Assembly (NCBI GenBank): GCA_050998805.1
Contig: JBPCPV010000006.1
Location: forward strand, 62,001-126,000
Direction: 5' to 3'
DNA length: 64,000 nt
Source of the DNA: JAICKM01 sp050998805
GTDB lineage: Bacteria; Chloroflexota; Chloroflexia; QHBQ01; JAICKM01
Shown here: positions 30,512 to 38,911 of the stretch, one piece after another
Layout: every line of letters begins with the position of its first letter
How positions within the stretch are numbered: the stretch's first letter is position 1
Made by a program: the position numbers and the translations under genes
The notes under the pieces: generated by a model
The model's database searches: none
Told to the model about the DNA's origin: nothing
Seen by the model: the letters and a program-made list of their open reading frames with translations, nothing else

Positions 30512-30602
30512 CCTGTCTCCTCAAGATGCAGTCACGCGCGGATCGCATCGGATAAGCTGCACCATGCTACCACAGCCCCGCCGGTTGGTCAACCCGCGCG
30601 GC

Positions 30603-32087
30603 TCAGGGAAAGGAACGGGCCAACCATTGCAGAGGCTCAACGGCCGCGCCCGCCACATGGACCTCCCAGTGCAAATGGGGTCCGGTGGTCGCAGCCCCGG
30701 TGCTGTCGCTAAGGGCGATCACGTCGCCCGCCTGGACCTGCTGCCCCAGATGCACCCGGAACTCCGCCAGGTGCGCGTAGAGTGAGAAGACGCCACCGCC
30801 GTGGTCGAGGACAAGGGTGTTGCCGCGCTCTGCCAGGTACTGAGTCAGGACAACAGTGCCCGGTGCCGGGGCGTGGACCGGTGTATCGCTGTCTGCCGCG
30901 AGGTCCACCCCGCCATGGATGACCGACACCGGCGCGGTACCGTAGGCCCGCCGCTCGCCGAAGGCCGAGTTGACCTCCAACACGCCGGCAAGAGGCTGCT
31001 TCCAGATACCTGTCCAGCGCGGCGGCCCGCTGCGGCCTGCAAACGTGGCGACTAGCACATCTTCCTCATGGGAGATTGCGGCGGGCGGCGGGCGCGGGCC
31101 GGGATAAGGGTACGAGGGCGTACGCAGCAGCGGAAATGGATAATCCACAACGGATACCGTGCGCTCAATATGCGATGCGGCCCCGCCCAATGTCTGGACC
31201 GTCAAGGCGAGCGCGATGGGCGATGGGGCTAGCGCAGGCTCGGTGCCGCCCGGTGCCCAAGCCTCCTGCCATGTGCCGCCCGCAGTGCTGAGAGGCAGGC
31301 AGCAGGCGAAGGTGAGCGGCTTGCCCGCAAGCGTGCCTGTCACGCTGCCCCCGGCCGGGACCGGCACCTTGATCAGGAGCGTGTGCCCGAGTTGCACCGC
31401 AGGTGGCTCCAGCACGACTGGCTGGACGCTGCCGGAAGGTGCCAAAAGCGCGCCCAACGGCGTGGATAGCACGCCATAACCGGTGCCCGCCAGTTCGGGG
31501 TGCCATTCGAGTCTGGCCCGCTCGAAGTATTGTGCAGTACGCCCATCCTCGGTTGTTTCTTCCGAGAGCGGATAGCCGAAGATAGGCAGGCCGCCCTCGG
31601 CATCCCAGAAGCGCAGGATCTCGCCTTGTACGCTGTGGCCCGTAGCAGCAAAATATCGGTGGCCGGGGTTGGACGGGAACGGCACCGGCAGCGGCAGGAC
31701 GCGCGTGCCGAGCAACTCGGCACCGAGCCGCCCGATAGTGATCTGGCGGCCGGGCGGCCAGTCCGGATGCCATTCCAGCCGTGCGCGCTCAAAGTATTGG
31801 ACGGTGAGGCCAGGACGACTGAGTTCGCCAGTCACCGGGGCACCGAAAAGTAGGGCACCGTCGTGCTGCTGCCAGAAAGCCGCGAACCCACCACCGAGGG
31901 TCGGGGCCGCGGCTGGCGAGGGTGTGATTGCTGTAGCGACCGGCACAGGGCCACGGGCAGCGACGAGCAGCAGGGCAAGCAGTGGGAGGGCCAGCCAGAG
32001 GCGCGCTGGACGGCGACATGCGACTCGGCGCACTGCCTGCTCCGCCGGGACAGTTGCGGCGGGTAGGGCTTTCGGTAAGTTCAGCAC
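30603..32087 (-). CDS. Secreted M23 metallopeptidase with two LGFP-like repeats
   Basis: A 494-residue protein from GTG 32087 (AAAGGAA upstream). A signal anchor lies at about 29-52. Two repeats follow at about 70-200, each with a 'LLFGAPVT' or 'PIFGYPLSEE' strand and then 'QYFERARLEWHP'. A beta-rich middle precedes the C-terminal peptidase M23 domain, which shows IHGGVDLAADSDTPVHAPAPG, then GPHLHWEV as the HxH zinc motif. It probably cuts peptidoglycan cross-bridges at the cell surface. The repeat pair also occurs in the protein at 49601. Confidence 0.88.
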   Translation of the reverse strand: MLNLPKALPAATVPAEQAVRRVACRRPARLWLALPLLALLLVAARGPVPVATAITPSPAAAPTLGGGFAAFWQQHDGALLFGAPVTGELSRPGLTVQYFERARLEWHPDWPPGRQITIGRLGAELLGTRVLPLPVPFPSNPGHRYFAATGHSVQGEILRFWDAEGGLPIFGYPLSEETTEDGRTAQYFERARLEWHPELAGTGYGVLSTPLGALLAPSGSVQPVVLEPPAVQLGHTLLIKVPVPAGGSVTGTLAGKPLTFACCLPLSTAGGTWQEAWAPGGTEPALAPSPIALALTVQTLGGAASHIERTVSVVDYPFPLLRTPSYPYPGPRPPPAAISHEEDVLVATFAGRSGPPRWTGIWKQPLAGVLEVNSAFGERRAYGTAPVSVIHGGVDLAADSDTPVHAPAPGTVVLTQYLAERGNTLVLDHGGGVFSLYAHLAEFRVHLGQQVQAGDVIALSDSTGAATTGPHLHWEVHVAGAAVEPLQWLARSFP

Positions 32088-32193
32088 GGCGTGTTCCTTT
32101 CGTTGGTCATCAGTCGCCGCAGCCGTTCATGGCGTTCTCAATGGCAACCAACATGCTTCGCTGACTATTATACCACTAAACAGGTGCTCCCTG

Positions 32194-32898
32194 TCAGGCA
32201 CACCGCCTCCCCAGCCCGCACAGGAAGTACGTCTCCGTCTGCCGCACTGCAACCTCCAGGCCCGCCTCCCGGCAATGGGCGACCAGTTCCGCAGGCTCGA
32301 AGAAGTTCTTGACTAGCTCGAACTCGCGCCCGTCGTTCAAGCGCCGGGTCATCACCTGCGTGTCTGCCGCAGGCAGCCGGTGATCGGCTGCTGTGCTGGT
32401 CGGCTCGCGGAGGCCGTCCACGAAGAAGACCTTGCCGCCTGGCCGGAGCGCAGCCGCAACCAGCGATAGGAAGGCAGGTAGGCGCTCGCGCGGGATATGG
32501 GAGAGCCAGAAGCCGAAGCAGACCGCATCGTATGTGCGGGTGGGTCGCCACTCCCAGAGATCCGCCTGCACGTAGCTCACCCGATTGTCGGCTACCTTAC
32601 TACGGGTGACAGCGATCATTTCGGGAGAGGCATCAACGGCAGTGACTGTCGCGGCAGTGCGGACAAGTCGCTCGGTCCAGATGCCCGTGCCGGGAGCGAG
32701 TTCGAGCACGTCGCCGCTGACATGTAGCGCGTCGAGGGCCGCGAACACCTCGGCGACCTCGGCGAACCAACGGGCATTGGCATCGGGGCCACGATCGTAG
32801 CGGCCCTGCCGGTAAAACCACTCGTCGTATTCCGCCGCCCGCGCCCGGTAATAGTCCACCATCTCCGCCAATGTCTTCTCAGGCACCCCGTCCCTCAT
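32194..32898 (-). CDS. Class I SAM-dependent methyltransferase
   Basis: A 234-residue Rossmann methyltransferase. Motif I is VLELAPGTGIWTERLV (~63-78), with VTAVDASPEMI next and AAALRPGGKVFFVDG later. The N-terminus MVDYYRARAAEYDEWFY is seen in several ubiquinone/phospholipid-type methyltransferases. Substrate unknown. GGGGGGAG lies only three bases before the ATG, a little close. Confidence 0.8.
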   Translation of the reverse strand: MRDGVPEKTLAEMVDYYRARAAEYDEWFYRQGRYDRGPDANARWFAEVAEVFAALDALHVSGDVLELAPGTGIWTERLVRTAATVTAVDASPEMIAVTRSKVADNRVSYVQADLWEWRPTRTYDAVCFGFWLSHIPRERLPAFLSLVAAALRPGGKVFFVDGLREPTSTAADHRLPAADTQVMTRRLNDGREFELVKNFFEPAELVAHCREAGLEVAVRQTETYFLCGLGRRCA

Positions 32899-32984
32899 CT
32901 TCTCCCCCCGCCTCCATGAAATTGTGCAAAGGTCACACCGGACATTATATCACAGGCCGATCTCCAGAACGAACGCGCGGGCGC

Positions 32985-33013
32985 TTGACCCGGCGGGCCA
33001 AAAAGGGTATTAT
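32985..33013 (+). promoter_or_regulatory. Sigma-A promoter of the radical-SAM gene cluster
   Basis: TTGACC (32985-32990), a 17-base spacer and TATTAT (33008-33013). It would drive the run of five plus-strand genes beginning at 33065. Confidence 0.8.
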
Positions 33014-33064
33014 CTGATGGGACAGACCAGAATAGACAGTATACTTTGCCGGGAGTAGCAGCCG

Positions 33065-34528
33065 ATGATCATCCTATACAATCCCCGCTCTGCCGAGACC
33101 AAGCAACGGCTGCCGATTTCGGTGCTGGCACTGGCGGCAGTCTTCGAGGGCAAGTACCCCTGGAAGCTGGTGGACGGCAACTTGGACGCCGACGCCGGAG
33201 CGACCATCGAGCGGATGATCGAGGACGACCCAAGCATCCGCTACCTGCTGGTGACCGCGATGCCCGGCCCCCAACTCAGCCGCGCGGTACCGCATACGCG
33301 CGCCGTCAAGTCGCGCTTCCCCCATGTAACGACGATCTGGGGGGGCTACTTCCCGTCGAGCCACACCGATGTAGTGATGGGCGACTCGGCGATTGACTTC
33401 GCGGTTCGCAACCAGGGCGAGTTGACGATCCTCGAGCTGATCGACGCGCTCGAAAAGGGCGGGCCGCTCGACGCCGTCAAGGGAATCAGCCGCCGCGTGG
33501 ACGGCAATATCGTGCATAACCCCGCGCGCGCGCTGGCCGACCCGAACCAGTTCCCGGTGCTTCCTTACGAAAAGGTGGACGTTGGCCGCTATATTGCACG
33601 CACGATGCTCGGCGGGCGCACGATCTCGTATAACTCGAGCATGGGCTGCCCGTTCGACTGCTCCTTCTGCGCGGTCACGAAGGTATATTGGGCGCGCTGG
33701 TTGCCGGAAAAGGCCGAGCGCACGGTCGGCACGATCCTCCGGCTCCAGGAAAAGTACGGCATCAACGGCCTCGAGTTCCACGACAGCAACTTCTTCACTT
33801 CGGAGAAGCGGGTCGCCGCCTTTGGCGAAGGGCTGAAGGGGCGGGGCTTCGGCTGGTGGGCTGAGGGTACGATCGACACGATCATGCGCTACGACGACCG
33901 CACCTGGGATCTGATGCGGGACTCCGGCTGCCGGATGATCTTCATGGGCGCGGAGTCCGGCTCCGAAACGACGCTGAAAGCAATGAACAAGGGGCCACTG
34001 ACCCCTGAGACGACGCTCGAAATGGCGAAGAAGGCCAAGGCGTGGGGGATCATCCCCGAGTTTTCGTTCGTGCTCGGCAACCCCCCGGACCCCGAAGCCG
34101 ACATCATGGAGAACATCGGCTTCATCCGCAAGATCAAGCAGCTAAATCCAGCGAGCGAGATCATCCTCTACCTGTACACGCCGACGCCAGGCGGCAGCAT
34201 GTACGAGCAGGCGGTCGCGCAAGGCTTCCACTACCCTGAGACGCTCGACGGCTGGATCACCGAGGAGGGCATCTCTTTCACGAAGCGCCGCAACCCGCAC
34301 ACGCCCTGGGTCAAGCCCGAGCACATCGCCCTGCTCGCCGACTTCGAGACCGTGCTTGGTGCCCGCTATCCGACCGCGACCGACCTCAAGATCCTGCCGT
34401 GGCATCGGCAAGTCTTGCGGACGCTCGGCGGCTGGCGCTACCGCTTCGGCATATATGGCTTCCCCGTCGAGCTGCGCGCCATGTTCAAGTACATCTCATA
34501 CCGTCGGCCCGAGTTAGAAGGACTGTAG
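33065..34528 (+). CDS. B12-binding-domain radical SAM protein
   Basis: A 487-residue protein. The first ~170 residues form a cobalamin-binding-like Rossmann domain (IWGGYFPSSHTDVVM). The radical SAM core begins at about 195 with CxxxCxxC in MGCPFDCSFCAV, which ligates the 4Fe-4S cluster. GAESGSETTLKAMNKG is typical of BchE/hopanoid-type enzymes. The DxHxxG cobalamin ligand motif is not obvious. The substrate is unknown. GGGAG precedes the ATG. It starts a five-gene run, with the next gene 3 bases on. Confidence 0.85.
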   Translation: MIILYNPRSAETKQRLPISVLALAAVFEGKYPWKLVDGNLDADAGATIERMIEDDPSIRYLLVTAMPGPQLSRAVPHTRAVKSRFPHVTTIWGGYFPSSHTDVVMGDSAIDFAVRNQGELTILELIDALEKGGPLDAVKGISRRVDGNIVHNPARALADPNQFPVLPYEKVDVGRYIARTMLGGRTISYNSSMGCPFDCSFCAVTKVYWARWLPEKAERTVGTILRLQEKYGINGLEFHDSNFFTSEKRVAAFGEGLKGRGFGWWAEGTIDTIMRYDDRTWDLMRDSGCRMIFMGAESGSETTLKAMNKGPLTPETTLEMAKKAKAWGIIPEFSFVLGNPPDPEADIMENIGFIRKIKQLNPASEIILYLYTPTPGGSMYEQAVAQGFHYPETLDGWITEEGISFTKRRNPHTPWVKPEHIALLADFETVLGARYPTATDLKILPWHRQVLRTLGGWRYRFGIYGFPVELRAMFKYISYRRPELEGL

Positions 34529-34531
34529 GAC

Positions 34532-36019
34532 ATGACCCAGGTTCTGCTCGGACAGTCGTATTACCTCCACTTCGACGCAAAGCAGCGGGAGGCGATGATG
34601 CCGTATCCACCGCTCGGCACTCTCTACGCCGTGAGCTACCTGCGGGAACGGGGCTATGAGGTTGGGCTGTTCGACGCCATGCTGGCGGAAGGGGAACATG
34701 AGTGGGCCGAGGCCGTCGCCAGGGAGAGGCCGCGCTTCGCGGTGATCTATGAGGACAGTTTCAACTACCTGAGCAAGATGTGCCTGACGCGGATGCGCGA
34801 GGCAGCCTTCAAGATGACCGCCGCAGCGAAAGAGGCCGGGGGGATGGTGATCATCTCCGGCTCGGACGCGACCGACCAGCAGGAACTCTATTTCGCGGCC
34901 GGTGCCGACGCGATCATCGTCGGCGAGGGCGAGGCGACGCTGGCCCAGTTGCTCGACCGGCTGACGGGGCGGGACGCCGGCGACCCGCGGGCCATCGTCG
35001 GCGTTTCATGGCCTGAGCAGCGGACGATGGTCAAGCGAGACTTCATCCGCGCACTCGACGAACTCCCCTTCCCGGCCTGGGATCTGGTGGACATCCCGAA
35101 GTACCGGCGGATCTGGCTGGAGCGGCATGGCTACTACTCGATGAACATGGTGACGACGCGGGGCTGCCCGTACCACTGCAACTGGTGCGCGAAGCCGATC
35201 TACGGCCAGCGTTACAACGTCCGCAGCCCCGAAAACGTCGCCGCCGAGCTGCTCTGGCTCAAAGAAACTCATCATCCCGACCACATCTGGTTCGCCGACG
35301 ACATCTTCGGCCTCAAGCCGAACTGGATCGAGCGATACGGTGCCGAAGTCGAGAGGCTGGGCGCGAAGGTGCCGTTCAAATGCCTACTGCGCGCAGACCT
35401 GATCAAAGACAGCGTGGTGGAGGGACTGAGGCGGGCGGGCTGCCGGATCGTTTGGGTGGGCGCAGAAAGCGGCGCGCAGCATGTCCTCGACGCGATGGAC
35501 AAGGGCACGACAGTTGAGCAGATATACACCGCCGCGAAGAAGCTGCACGCCGCCGGTATACAGATCGCGTTCTTCCTGCAATTCGGCTATCCCGGCGAGA
35601 CGCGGGCTGACATCGAGAAGACGATCAAGATGGTCCGCGACTGCAATCCCGACGACATCGGCATATCGGTCTCCTACCCCCTGCCCGGCACCAAGTTCCA
35701 CGAGCAGGTGCGCCGGCAGATGGGCGAGAAGCAGAACTGGGTGGACAGCAACGACCTCGAAATGATGTTCCAGGGAGCGTATACGACCGAGTTCTACCGC
35801 GTGCTGCACCAGGTGATACACCACGAGTTCCGAATGCGGAAAGCGGCGGGGCGGATGGGCCGTGCGCTGGTCCGCCCCTGGACGCTGCGCCCCAGCCACC
35901 TGCGCGACGCTCTCTCCCTCCCCCGGCACTGGGCGGGGCTACAGAGCCGCCGCCGAGAGCTGAACGCGCTCGAAAAGGTGAAGCGGTCCGAGATCACACC
36001 CTTGCAGCCGGCGGGCTAA
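34532..36019 (+). CDS. B12-binding-domain radical SAM protein
   Basis: A 495-residue protein of the same architecture as its neighbour but only distantly similar. The N-terminal Rossmann domain ends near 150 (GADAIIVGEGEATLAQLLD), and the radical SAM motif is RGCPYHCNWCAKPIYG near 210. GAESGAQHVLDAMDKGT and the C-terminal basic region follow. The reaction may be a methylation, ring change or other radical step on a large lipid or peptide. It lies 3 bases after the first enzyme, and the glycosyltransferase begins 7 bases after it, so co-translation is likely. Confidence 0.85.
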   Translation: MTQVLLGQSYYLHFDAKQREAMMPYPPLGTLYAVSYLRERGYEVGLFDAMLAEGEHEWAEAVARERPRFAVIYEDSFNYLSKMCLTRMREAAFKMTAAAKEAGGMVIISGSDATDQQELYFAAGADAIIVGEGEATLAQLLDRLTGRDAGDPRAIVGVSWPEQRTMVKRDFIRALDELPFPAWDLVDIPKYRRIWLERHGYYSMNMVTTRGCPYHCNWCAKPIYGQRYNVRSPENVAAELLWLKETHHPDHIWFADDIFGLKPNWIERYGAEVERLGAKVPFKCLLRADLIKDSVVEGLRRAGCRIVWVGAESGAQHVLDAMDKGTTVEQIYTAAKKLHAAGIQIAFFLQFGYPGETRADIEKTIKMVRDCNPDDIGISVSYPLPGTKFHEQVRRQMGEKQNWVDSNDLEMMFQGAYTTEFYRVLHQVIHHEFRMRKAAGRMGRALVRPWTLRPSHLRDALSLPRHWAGLQSRRRELNALEKVKRSEITPLQPAG

Positions 36020-36026
36020 CCGCAGT

Positions 36027-37250
36027 ATGCTGCGCGTTCTTTACGTCAACTCCTCGGCGGAACTCCTCGGCGGTGCCGAACGCTGCCTTATGGCGATGGT
36101 CGGCGGCCTCGGCGGACGTTACGCGCAGATAGTCGCCCTGCCTCGGCGTGGGCCGCTCGCCGGGGAGCTGGAGCGTCGGGGCGCAAAGGTCTATACGTTG
36201 GGATTCGGCGTGCCGCGCAGCCGCCGTGAGATAAGCACGCCGACTGCCGCGCTGCGGATCGCCGGCATCCTGCCGGGGGCGTTACGCCTTGCGCGGCTGA
36301 TCGCGCACGAGCGGATCGACCTGGTGCATACGAACACCAGCGTGCCGCTTGCCGGTGCCTTCGCCGCCCGGCTCATGCGCCGGCCCCACATCTGGCATGT
36401 GCGCGAGGTTCTGGACCGCCCCCGGCCAATCGCCCCGGCGCTGCGCTCTCTGATCCCGCGCCTATCGGATCGAGTCGTCTGCATCAGCGAGACCACGCGC
36501 GCCCCGTTTACCGGCCTCCCGCCCGCGCTCGCCCGCCGGTTTGTGGTGATGCACGACGGCATCGAGATCCCGCCTCCCCGTACCGCCACCGTCCCGGCGG
36601 CTCCCCCCTCCCCCTGTATCGCTGCCGTACCGGCGGCACCCACCACTCAAAACTCAAAACCCAAAACCCAAAACCCAAACCTCGTCGGCATGATCGCTCG
36701 TGTGACGCCGTGGAAGGGGCACGCGCTCTTCCTGGACGCAGCCGCACGGGTGGCGGCTGCGGTGCCCGACGCACGTTTCGTGATCGTCGGCGGCTGTCCG
36801 CCCGCCTATGCCGACCTACAGGCTGGGTTCGAGGCCCGCGCCGCCTCTCCGGATCTCGCGGGCCGCGTCTGCTTCACAGGGCAGGTGGAGCTGGCTGAGG
36901 TACGGGCGCTGCTTGGACGGATGGTGGTCTTGGTCCACCCCACGGGGCAGCCGGAGCCTCTCGGCCTGGTGATGCTCGAAGCTATGGCATCCGGCTGCCC
37001 CGTGGTCGCCACGGCCCACGGCGGCGCGCTCGAAATCATCAGCGACGGCACCGACGGCCTCCTCGCCCCGCCCGATGCCGACTCCCTCGCCTCAGCCGTC
37101 CTCCGCCTGCTCTCAGACCCCCCGCTCCGCGCCCGCCTCGCCGCCGCCGCCCGCACAAAGGTCGAAGCCGAATACTCGCTCGACACAAACATGCAACGCC
37201 TCGCCGCGCTCTACGACTGCGTTGCAAACGCGAGGGAGCACTCATGCTAG
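36027..37250 (+). CDS. GT4-family glycosyltransferase
   Basis: A 407-residue GT-B glycosyltransferase. The N-terminal domain has SSAELLGGAERCLMAMV and HTNTSVPLAGA. The C-terminal donor domain has GMIARVTPWKGHALFLDAA and EAMASGCPVVATAHGGALEII with the E-x7-E pattern. The linker between the two domains (about 190-217) is Pro/Ala/Thr-rich and includes TQNSKPKTQNPN, which is encoded by a CAAAACC heptamer repeat. It overlaps the MurJ gene by 7 bases. Confidence 0.88.
   Translation: MLRVLYVNSSAELLGGAERCLMAMVGGLGGRYAQIVALPRRGPLAGELERRGAKVYTLGFGVPRSRREISTPTAALRIAGILPGALRLARLIAHERIDLVHTNTSVPLAGAFAARLMRRPHIWHVREVLDRPRPIAPALRSLIPRLSDRVVCISETTRAPFTGLPPALARRFVVMHDGIEIPPPRTATVPAAPPSPCIAAVPAAPTTQNSKPKTQNPNLVGMIARVTPWKGHALFLDAAARVAAAVPDARFVIVGGCPPAYADLQAGFEARAASPDLAGRVCFTGQVELAEVRALLGRMVVLVHPTGQPEPLGLVMLEAMASGCPVVATAHGGALEIISDGTDGLLAPPDADSLASAVLRLLSDPPLRARLAAAARTKVEAEYSLDTNMQRLAALYDCVANAREHSC
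36648..36682 (+). repeat. 7-bp tandem repeat, 5 units (CAAAACC type), inside a gene
   Basis: TCAAAAC-TCAAAAC-CCAAAAC-CCAAAAC-CCAAACC in register, within the interdomain linker of the GT4 gene. Its A-rich codons stand out from the high-GC flanks. Confidence 0.85.
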
Positions 37251-38911
37251 GACTCAAGGGCAGGAGATCCCCGACACCCACTCCGCAATCCGCAATCTGC
37301 AATCCCCACTCCGCACTCCGCACTTCGCACTCCTGGGCGTACCTGAGCCGGACAGCCGTGGTGCTGATCGCGCTGGCAGGGCTGAATACTCTGCTCGGAT
37401 ATGGGCGCGACATCCTGCTGGCGGCTTGGTATGGCGCGTCGCCACAAACCGATGCGTTTTTCGTCGGCAGCTATGTGCCGCTGCTCGTGCAGCAATTGGT
37501 GATAGTCGGCAGCCTCGTACCGGCCTTCCTGCCGGTACTGGCGCAGACCAGCACGCCCAGCCCCGACGGAGACGCCGAGCGCCGCCGCCTCGTCCGCGAC
37601 ATGAGCCTCGTCGCCTCTGGCATCGGCCTGCTGCTCGCCGCCGCCCTCTGGCTGGCCGCGCCGACCGTAGTCGGTCTGGTGGCCCCCGGTCTTGCCCCGG
37701 CCTCCGCCGGCCTCGCGGCGAGCGTCCTCCGCCTCAGCCTACCGATGGTGCTGTTCATCGCCCCGTCCGGCGTTCTCTCCGCCGCCCTCAACTACCAGGG
37801 CCGCTTCATCGCGCCCGCCCTCGCCGCCGCCGCCACAAACGCCTTCGTGGTCCTCTCCCTCGCCGTCTCCGGCCCCGCCAACGGCATCACCGCCGCCGCC
37901 ATCGGCATGAGCATCGGCGGCCTCTGCGGCCTGCTGGTGGCTGGCCGTCAGTGGTCAGCCGTCAGTGGTCAGCCGTCAGCCGTCAGCGGTTCGCACTCCG
38001 CACTCCGCACTCCGCACTCCGCAATCAAGCGCGTCTTCGCGTTGGCCGTGCCTCTGCTGGCGATGGTCGGCTTGGCGCAGTTCGTCGGGGTGGTCGAGAG
38101 GCAGATCGGGTCGAGACTCGGGCCGGGGAGCCTGTCGCTGTTGGCCTATGCCATGAAGCTGAACCTGTTGCCGGTGATGATACTTGCGGGTACAGTCAGC
38201 ACGGTGCTCTTTCCACGGCTGGCGCGTGAGGAGCAGGCTGAGGAGTTCAGCCGGTCACTGGGCCGGGGCATCAGCCAGGTGCTGACCTGGACGGTGCCGG
38301 CGTCCGCTTGGCTCCTGGTCTGTGCAGATCCTGCTCTGAGGCTGCTCTACCAACATGGCGTCTTCACCGAGGCCGACGGGCGTCAGTCAGCGCGGATTCT
38401 CGCGGCATACGCGGTGGGGATCGTGCCGTTCGCCCTTCTACAAGTGCTGCCGCGTGCCTATCATGCCCGCCAAGACATGCTGAGGCCGCTCGGCCTCTAC
38501 GCGCTCGGTGTTGGGGCCTACCTGGGGCTGGCACCTGCGCTCTCAGCTGCCTGGGGCGCTGTCGGGCTGGCAGCGGCGTTCAGTGCCTACAACTACTGCT
38601 CGCTCGGCCTGTTCGTTTGGGGGCTGCGCGGCCACCTCCGCGCGCAGGCAGGCGTGATCCTCGGCACACTGGGCCGCTCCGTCGCTGCCGGGCTGTTTAT
38701 GGCCGCGGTCTGCTTTGGGCTACAGGCCGCCCTGCCGGGGCTTGCCGACGGTGGGCTGATCGGGCGGGCGGCGCTGGTCGCCCTGCTCGGCATCGGCGGC
38801 CTCGGTGCGTATGCGGCCAGCATGGCGCTGACTGCGGGTGGTCGGCTTCCGCGGACACGGCGGCACCGCGATCTACAGGAGACCAGCGATGCAACACTTC
38901 CTGGCCCCTGA
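37244..38911 (+). CDS. MurJ/MviN-family lipid flippase
   Basis: A 555-residue protein with 13-14 hydrophobic helices of the MOP exporter fold. The MurJ pattern is AYLSRTAVVLIALAGLNTLLG, then GRDILLAAWYGASPQTDAFFVG. Later come RQIGSRLGPGSLSLLAYAMKL and YQHGVFTEADGRQSARIL. It would flip a polyprenyl-linked precursor. Two heptamer tracts sit in it, at the N-terminus (residues ~12-30) and in a loop (~234-261). A second MurJ lies at 60079, so one of the two may serve another glycolipid. Confidence 0.85.
   Translation: MLGLKGRRSPTPTPQSAICNPHSALRTSHSWAYLSRTAVVLIALAGLNTLLGYGRDILLAAWYGASPQTDAFFVGSYVPLLVQQLVIVGSLVPAFLPVLAQTSTPSPDGDAERRRLVRDMSLVASGIGLLLAAALWLAAPTVVGLVAPGLAPASAGLAASVLRLSLPMVLFIAPSGVLSAALNYQGRFIAPALAAAATNAFVVLSLAVSGPANGITAAAIGMSIGGLCGLLVAGRQWSAVSGQPSAVSGSHSALRTPHSAIKRVFALAVPLLAMVGLAQFVGVVERQIGSRLGPGSLSLLAYAMKLNLLPVMILAGTVSTVLFPRLAREEQAEEFSRSLGRGISQVLTWTVPASAWLLVCADPALRLLYQHGVFTEADGRQSARILAAYAVGIVPFALLQVLPRAYHARQDMLRPLGLYALGVGAYLGLAPALSAAWGAVGLAAAFSAYNYCSLGLFVWGLRGHLRAQAGVILGTLGRSVAAGLFMAAVCFGLQAALPGLADGGLIGRAALVALLGIGGLGAYAASMALTAGGRLPRTRRHRDLQETSDATLPGP
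37279..37333 (+). repeat. 7-bp tandem repeat, 8 units (CACTCCG type), MurJ N-terminus
   Basis: Eight in-register units: CACTCCG, CAATCCG, CAATCTG, CAATCCC, CACTCCG, CACTCCG, CACTTCG, CACTCC. It encodes the non-family N-terminal stretch NPHSALRTSHS ahead of the first membrane helix. Confidence 0.88.
37943..38026 (+). repeat. 7-bp tandem repeat, 12 units, two heptamer types in one register
   Basis: Seven units of the AGCCGTC/AGTGGTC type run without a phase break into four CGCACTC units and CGCAATC. All 84 bases keep a 7-base period. It lies in a loop of the MurJ gene. Confidence 0.9.

Noticed and set aside
37279..38026. CRISPR array
   Set aside because: The short 7-bp units are contiguous, with no spacers and no cas genes.
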